Source: Symbiodinium natans (Eukaryota; Sar; Dinophyceae; Suessiales; Symbiodiniaceae). Taken from it: a stretch of DNA of 64,000 bases. This document shows positions 27,301 through 33,300 of the stretch, piece by piece (the first letter of the stretch is position 1; each line of letters starts with the position of its first letter). The stretch lies in NCBI GenBank assembly GCA_905221605.1, contig CAJNDS010000069.1, forward strand, positions 981,106-1,045,105. The letters are read 5' to 3'. Below the pieces are notes generated by a model. That model was not told the origin of the DNA. It was given only the letters and a program-made list of their open reading frames with translations, and did no database searches. The position numbers were made by a program, and so were the translations under genes.

Positions 27301-30300
27301 GGCCCGAACTTGTTCCTGATCACCCAGGGGCACAACCGAACCCAAAGCCCCATCCCCTTGCCGTAACCCTCAAATCCCACACTTAAGCGTTTAGGGTTTA
27401 GGGCTTAGGGCCCTAAGCCCGCCACGCATCATGGCGCCTCTTCCGGGGTCGGCGAAGAACGGGGCCTTCAACAAACGGCAGTGGCACTCAATGATCTTAC
27501 TGGTTCTTAGCAGGGAATGGCGGAATTAGGGTCCCTTAACAGCTGTCTAATTAGACCACCCTAAACCCTACACCTTCAACTACTCGCTCTTAGTCGGGAG
27601 TTAGGGAAGTAGGGTCCCGATATTGGGGGGCAGAAAGCACCTAATTTCCAAATGCCCTACTGCATAGGACCTACAGTAAGTGACAGACTAATCCCTAAAC
27701 GGTGGAAACCCTACAGCCCTAAAGCCAAAAACTCCTAAATCCTAAGCTCTATAAACCCTAAACCCTGAACTCTAGAAAGTCCCAATCCCTGGACTCCGTA
27801 GCTTGGGACTGTTCTGCCAGGCCGTGCGCAGCAAGGCCGCCTGACTTGGATGATCCCTAAACCCTAACCCGAAACCCGAAACCCAAAACCCTAAACCCTA
27901 AACCCTAAACCCTCCACCCAAACCCTAAACCCCAACCCTGAATCCGCCCTGAAACCACTTGAAGCAGGGCCACTTGCAAAGAATCACGGGGCCGGCTGGG
28001 TCAGGAGTTTAGGGTGTCAACCTGAACCCGGTGTTTAACTAAACCGTCAACCGGCTTTAGGGTTTAGCGTTTAGAGACTCTTGGGCCTGTTTCGGCTTCC
28101 ACATGTAGGTTCATGTCAGTCTCTGGGGCACAGCTGTCTCGGACGCCTTGTTCATTCAGGGTTTAGGGCTTAAGGCTGAGCGGTGCCCTATGTGACACCA
28201 GTAAAGTTGACAGGGTTGCTGCTAAGGTTACGTGAGTTCAGCTGCCGAGGTGCGGAAATCCGATTTTGGTTGTGACGTCGCATGCAACCCTAATCTAAAC
28301 CCGAACCCCAAACCCCGGGACCCCTAAACCCCGACGCCCTAAACCCCAAACCCAAAACCCAAACCCCTAAACCACTAGACCAGTAAACCGCTGGAGCCGT
28401 ATAGACGCTACTCGTCAGGTTGAGGTCTCCTCTGCCTTGAAGCCGCGCGCCCGGCCGAACAGGGTTTAGCCGCCGTGACTCCTTCAACCCTAAACCCAAA
28501 ATGATAGCCTGGCTTGGCCTATGCACCTTAAACCCTGAAGCCCAGCACCCACCCCCCCTCCGATCCACCAAACTTCAGGCCCACAAACCCCTACACTTTA
28601 GGGTTTCGGTTTCAGGGTTTAGGGTTTATGGTTTTAGGGAGCCTGCTCCAAAACCCGGCACTCGACATGAGGCGTCAGGGCGACCAGATGACGAAGTGCA
28701 CAGCTCAGTGCATTGGGGGCGAACCCAGGGTTCCAGGGTTTTTGCGTTTAGGGTCTAGGGGGTTCAGAGTTTAGGGTTCGGGGTTTCTAGTTTAGGGTTT
28801 GGGGGTTAGAGTTTAGGGCTGAGGGATTTCGAGTTTGGGGTTTAGAGTTTAGGGTTGAGGGTTCAGAGTTTAGGGTTTGGGTTTCGGATTGTTGGCTTCG
28901 ACAACCCTAAGCACTCGTAGCCCTGGAGGCCCACGGGTGCAATCCCCCAACCCAGAACCCAACCCACGTCTCTAATCCCTCAACCCTTTCACCTCTAAAC
29001 CCTGAAACCCTACATCCCTAAACCCTTTAGCCTTGAATCCATAACTCCTACATCCTTAACCTGAAGCCGCTAAACCCGAGGTCAGACTTTGCGGTCGCCC
29101 TCGAGGCGCACCTTAGTGTTCAAGGTTCTTTGCGTCCTAATTAAAGAAGCAGATTACGGAACGTATTCAGCATCAACGCATATAAACGCATATGTAGGGT
29201 TCCCTTATGCCCTAGTTGGGGGTGTAGCGGCCTAGCAGGCCCGGACGCAAGCAGGTGGAACTAACGGATCTAGGCTTCCGGAAGGAAGTAGGGAATTAGG
29301 TATCATCCCTCAAAATGTGAAGTAGGATTTTAGGGTTTAGGGTACCAAATTCCCTTTTTTCCTAGAAAGACCGGACCCCAGTAAGCCGGCGCAAAGCAGA
29401 GCAGAGGATTAAAAGTACCCTCAAAGGAACCCTCCAAACACCTACAAAGACTACTGAATTACCCGAAACCCTAAATCCTTACAAGGCCCGAAATGGTACC
29501 AAAGTCCCTGCTTTACTACTTCACTACTTCCCTACTCACAACCACGGCGTGTGGAGGGGCATTAGGGTTCGTGGGTTGGGACTACTTACACTCAACCCTC
29601 AACCTTCAACCCTCAACCCTAAATCCTAAACGCTTAGGGCCACTTCAGGCTCAGTTCCTTTAGAGCGGTGGGCCTCAAGCCCTACGTGCGCTACATCCTA
29701 AATATCCTGAACCCTAACTCCTACAAATTCAAGCCACTAAACCTCATAAATCCTAAACACCCTTCAAAACCCTGAAAACCTAGAACCCCAAGCCCTGAAG
29801 CTTAAACCAAGTCGCCCAGTCGACCCGAAACCCGAAACCCGAAACCCGAAACCCGAAACCCGAAACCCGAAACCCGAAACCCGAAACCCCAAACCCCAAA
29901 CCCCAAACCCCAAACTCTAAACCCTAAACCCCAAACTCTAACCCTAAACCAAGAGGTTGAAGGTTCAGGAAGACTAACCAGGAGCTGAGGGGCCACTTTT
30001 CTCTGCTGCTGACCTCCTTCCGCGAGGTGGGGGGGGGGTTTAGGGTTTAGGGTTCAGGGTTTAGGGTTTAGGGTTTAGGGTTTAGGGTGGAGGGGCCTAG
30101 GGGGTTTTTAGGTTTAGCGCTTTTTTGGGGGAGGGTGGCGCCCTGTTTGGATGTCAGGGCGGGGCTTTCGGCATCTCAGGGCCTTTGGGGGATTTAGGTT
30201 TCAACCCAAAGCTGAACTCTAAACCCTTGGCCCTGAAAGCCAAAAGCCTCGGAGGCTCCGTGTGCCACCAAGGCGGTTTCAGGGTTTGGGCTTAGGGCTC

Positions 30301-33300
30301 CTGAATTTTAATATACCATAACATCCAAACGCAGTAGATATTTTAGCTTCCTAGCTTCCTTACTACCCTGAACCCCAAACCCAGAAACCCGAAACCACCC
30401 TGAACCCTAAACCCCGAACCTTGAAGCCTAAGCCCCGGTTGAGGGGACCGGAAGAAGCTGAGGTCTGCGACCAGTCCGGTGTGGAAGCCTCGGCTCAAGA
30501 GCTGGATGTTTAGGTTCTTGGGTCGGGCTTGTGGGGTTTACAGGGTTTATGACCCTCCTGTGTCCAGTATAAGGAAAAAGACTCTCGAAAGGGTCTACCT
30601 GGAAAAATGCCTTCTCATAAGCCTCACGAGAAACTATGTAACCCCACGCCTTAAGACCCTCAGCGCAAAATACATCCTACACCCTAAGCCCTAAACCCTG
30701 AACCTAAACCCTTTTCGTCCCAAGTTCAGTGCAATCACCTAGCTTGCCAATCAAGTCCTTTTGGATTTAGGGCTTCGGGTTCACGGGGGCACATAGCCCA
30801 AACACCTGTTCCCAAGACCCAAAGCTCGCAGCCCTAGACCCTAACCCCAACCCTAAACCTTAAACCCTAAACCTACATGCTAAGCCCGAAGCCCAAAGCC
30901 CAAAGCCCAAAATCCTCGATGACGCGAACTTAGGCCGGTGCCTCTTCCCGCACCTGCGAGCAACTTCTGCCGGGAGCCCCGAGGAGTTTTAGGGGGGGCA
31001 AGTCTGCCTGAAGGTTTAAGCCCTACATGCCGTTTTTTGGGGGGTACCCGGTTTAAGGGTTAGGCTTCAGGCACGATAATCAGAACTAACATGCCCCAAA
31101 TTGTAAGCCTCTATTCAACTTAAAGCCGAGGAAATGATCCTGCTTTCGCTATGATCCTAAGTGTATCGTAAGCCTACACCCTATCCTTCGCTTTCTCCTG
31201 TCCGCTGCTTTGACACGAAAACCTGAACTTGGACCTAAACCCTAAACCCTCAACCCCAAACCATTGCACCTAAAAAGAGAACGATAAGAACACTCCACCA
31301 CCCTCAACCCTTAAACCCCAAACCCTCGGCACAAAAAGAGGTGCAGTGTCTATTAAGGTTTTGAAGAGATCCTGAACCCTCACTCGAAAAGCCCGCTCCA
31401 CACAGTGAACCTTCCATGAAGTCCTAAAAGCCCAAAGCCTACACCCCCAACCCCCAATTAAACCCTAAACTCTAAACCCTGCACCCGTAAACTACTGAGC
31501 CGCTAAAGCTCTAAACTCTAAAGCCACCGAGGCAGAGCGTCCTGGACCAGCGGAAGCCGCCGAGCGCGCCAGAGGCCGGCCGGCGGTTTTGAGGGCGTAG
31601 AGCTTGGGAGTCCTAAACCCAAAACCCAAAACCCAAAACCCTAAACCCTAAACCCTAAACCCTAAACCCTAAGCCCTAAGCCCTAAGCCCCAAACCGGTG
31701 GTTTTTAAGTGTCTTTAAAACATCGAGTTGCTTCAATGCTGTTATGGGCAATGGGAGTACATTTAGTCGGCTAACACGCGTTTCATATCAAAATGCATGA
31801 AGTGCCATCTGGAAGTATAGGCTCTGATTGTTAATATGCTTAACTTTTCTTTCGTCCAGATTCAGCAGTGAAAAGGAACCGTGAAAGTTAGTTGTGTGTC
31901 CCGACAACTGTCCCCTGATAAAAGCATTGCCGTTGATGGTAGAAACAAAAAGCTCACTAGGATATGAAGCGGGGTAAAGCGTCAGCCTGAACATTGGGCT
32001 GTTGATTTTCGGCTTTGCCTCCCGAGGCTTCCAAACCCCAAACCTCAAACACGCTTTGGTTTAGGGTTAGGGTGTAGGGTTTGGGGTTTAGCCCCCGAGA
32101 TAGAACCTAGGACGTAAGGGGCCTTGGAGTTTAGTGAAAGGCTAGGGCCTCTGTTAGGAATAATCCCAAACCCAGAATAGGGCCGTTACTGTAGTAATCA
32201 AAGTTTCAGCAATATTGCTTGACTAAGGGTTGATTAAGGGGCTTAGGGCTTTGATCGTTCAATTTTGGTGCGGCCCCACCCCCCTAGCCCTCCGAGCTTT
32301 GGGTTCTTGACTTCAGCACACGGTTTGCGGTGAAAGGGTTCAGGGCTTAGGGTTTATGAGTCGTTTACGATAACCCTCATCCCCTTAAGTCCTAAACTTC
32401 CTAAACCCTAACACCAGGTCTTGGTAGGGTTCTCAGCCCTGAAAGCAGCAGGAGCCCCTGATGGACTTGCGCCAGAAGCTTCGGGACACGCAGTCGGTGT
32501 TGGGGCAGGTGCCGAAGTGGGACGGTGTGTTGAGGGTGTAGGGGCGTGGGGCCACAGGTAGACGTAGAGTGTGGGGTGTAGAGTGCGGGATGCAGTTGCA
32601 GGGTGGAAGGTGTAGGGTTTGGGGTGAGGGATGTTTGTGCAAAGTGCAAACTACACAAGCAGCAAGTAGCAAGAGCAGCGTAAGGTGTTGGCTGCTGGTC
32701 TCAAGGCTGAGGGAGGTAGGCCACGTCTTGAGAATACAAGGTACAATGCCGGCGCAGCCGGGTTCCACTCAAGCCAACAGACATCTTAGACAGGGGTTGC
32801 AAACCCTGAGACCTCAAAGCTTCCAGTGTGATTCAGATGCACAGGTTTTAGGGCTTAGGGTCATTGTACCTTAACTAAGCTACGGGTCAGGGAGCCCTTA
32901 GCTGTGTTGCTGTGAGGAAATTTCAGTTAAGCTACCACAAAGCGGAAACGAGATTTGTTGTTTGTACGGTCATATGACCGACGCCCCAACCCCAGGATGG
33001 GCGGGGTCGTAGTTGGCAATGCCAGTTTTCCTTTGATCTGAAGAGTAGCCAACGATGATGTTCATCCTTAGCAGCAACCATCAGCAACCCAATAAAACCT
33101 GAGACCCCCCCCCCCCACGGTACGAACAGGCCGGCACCCGCCACGAGGAGGCCATGATGCGCGCCAAAGCAAGCGCCAGGTCCGTGCCCCGAGGGTTAGC
33201 GGGGCCCTGTAACCCCAAAGCCTGAAGCCGGCCTATCCCTGGGCCTACACCCAGACCTACACGCTACAGTCTACAGCCCAAAGCCTGAAACCTAAACCCC

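Noticed and set aside
29802-29996. Frame encoding GFRVSGFGFRVSG repeats
   Set aside because: It is the CCCGAAA/CCCTAAA array read on the minus strand; the same GFRV/GLGF pattern marks many other frames that are only telomere-like repeat.
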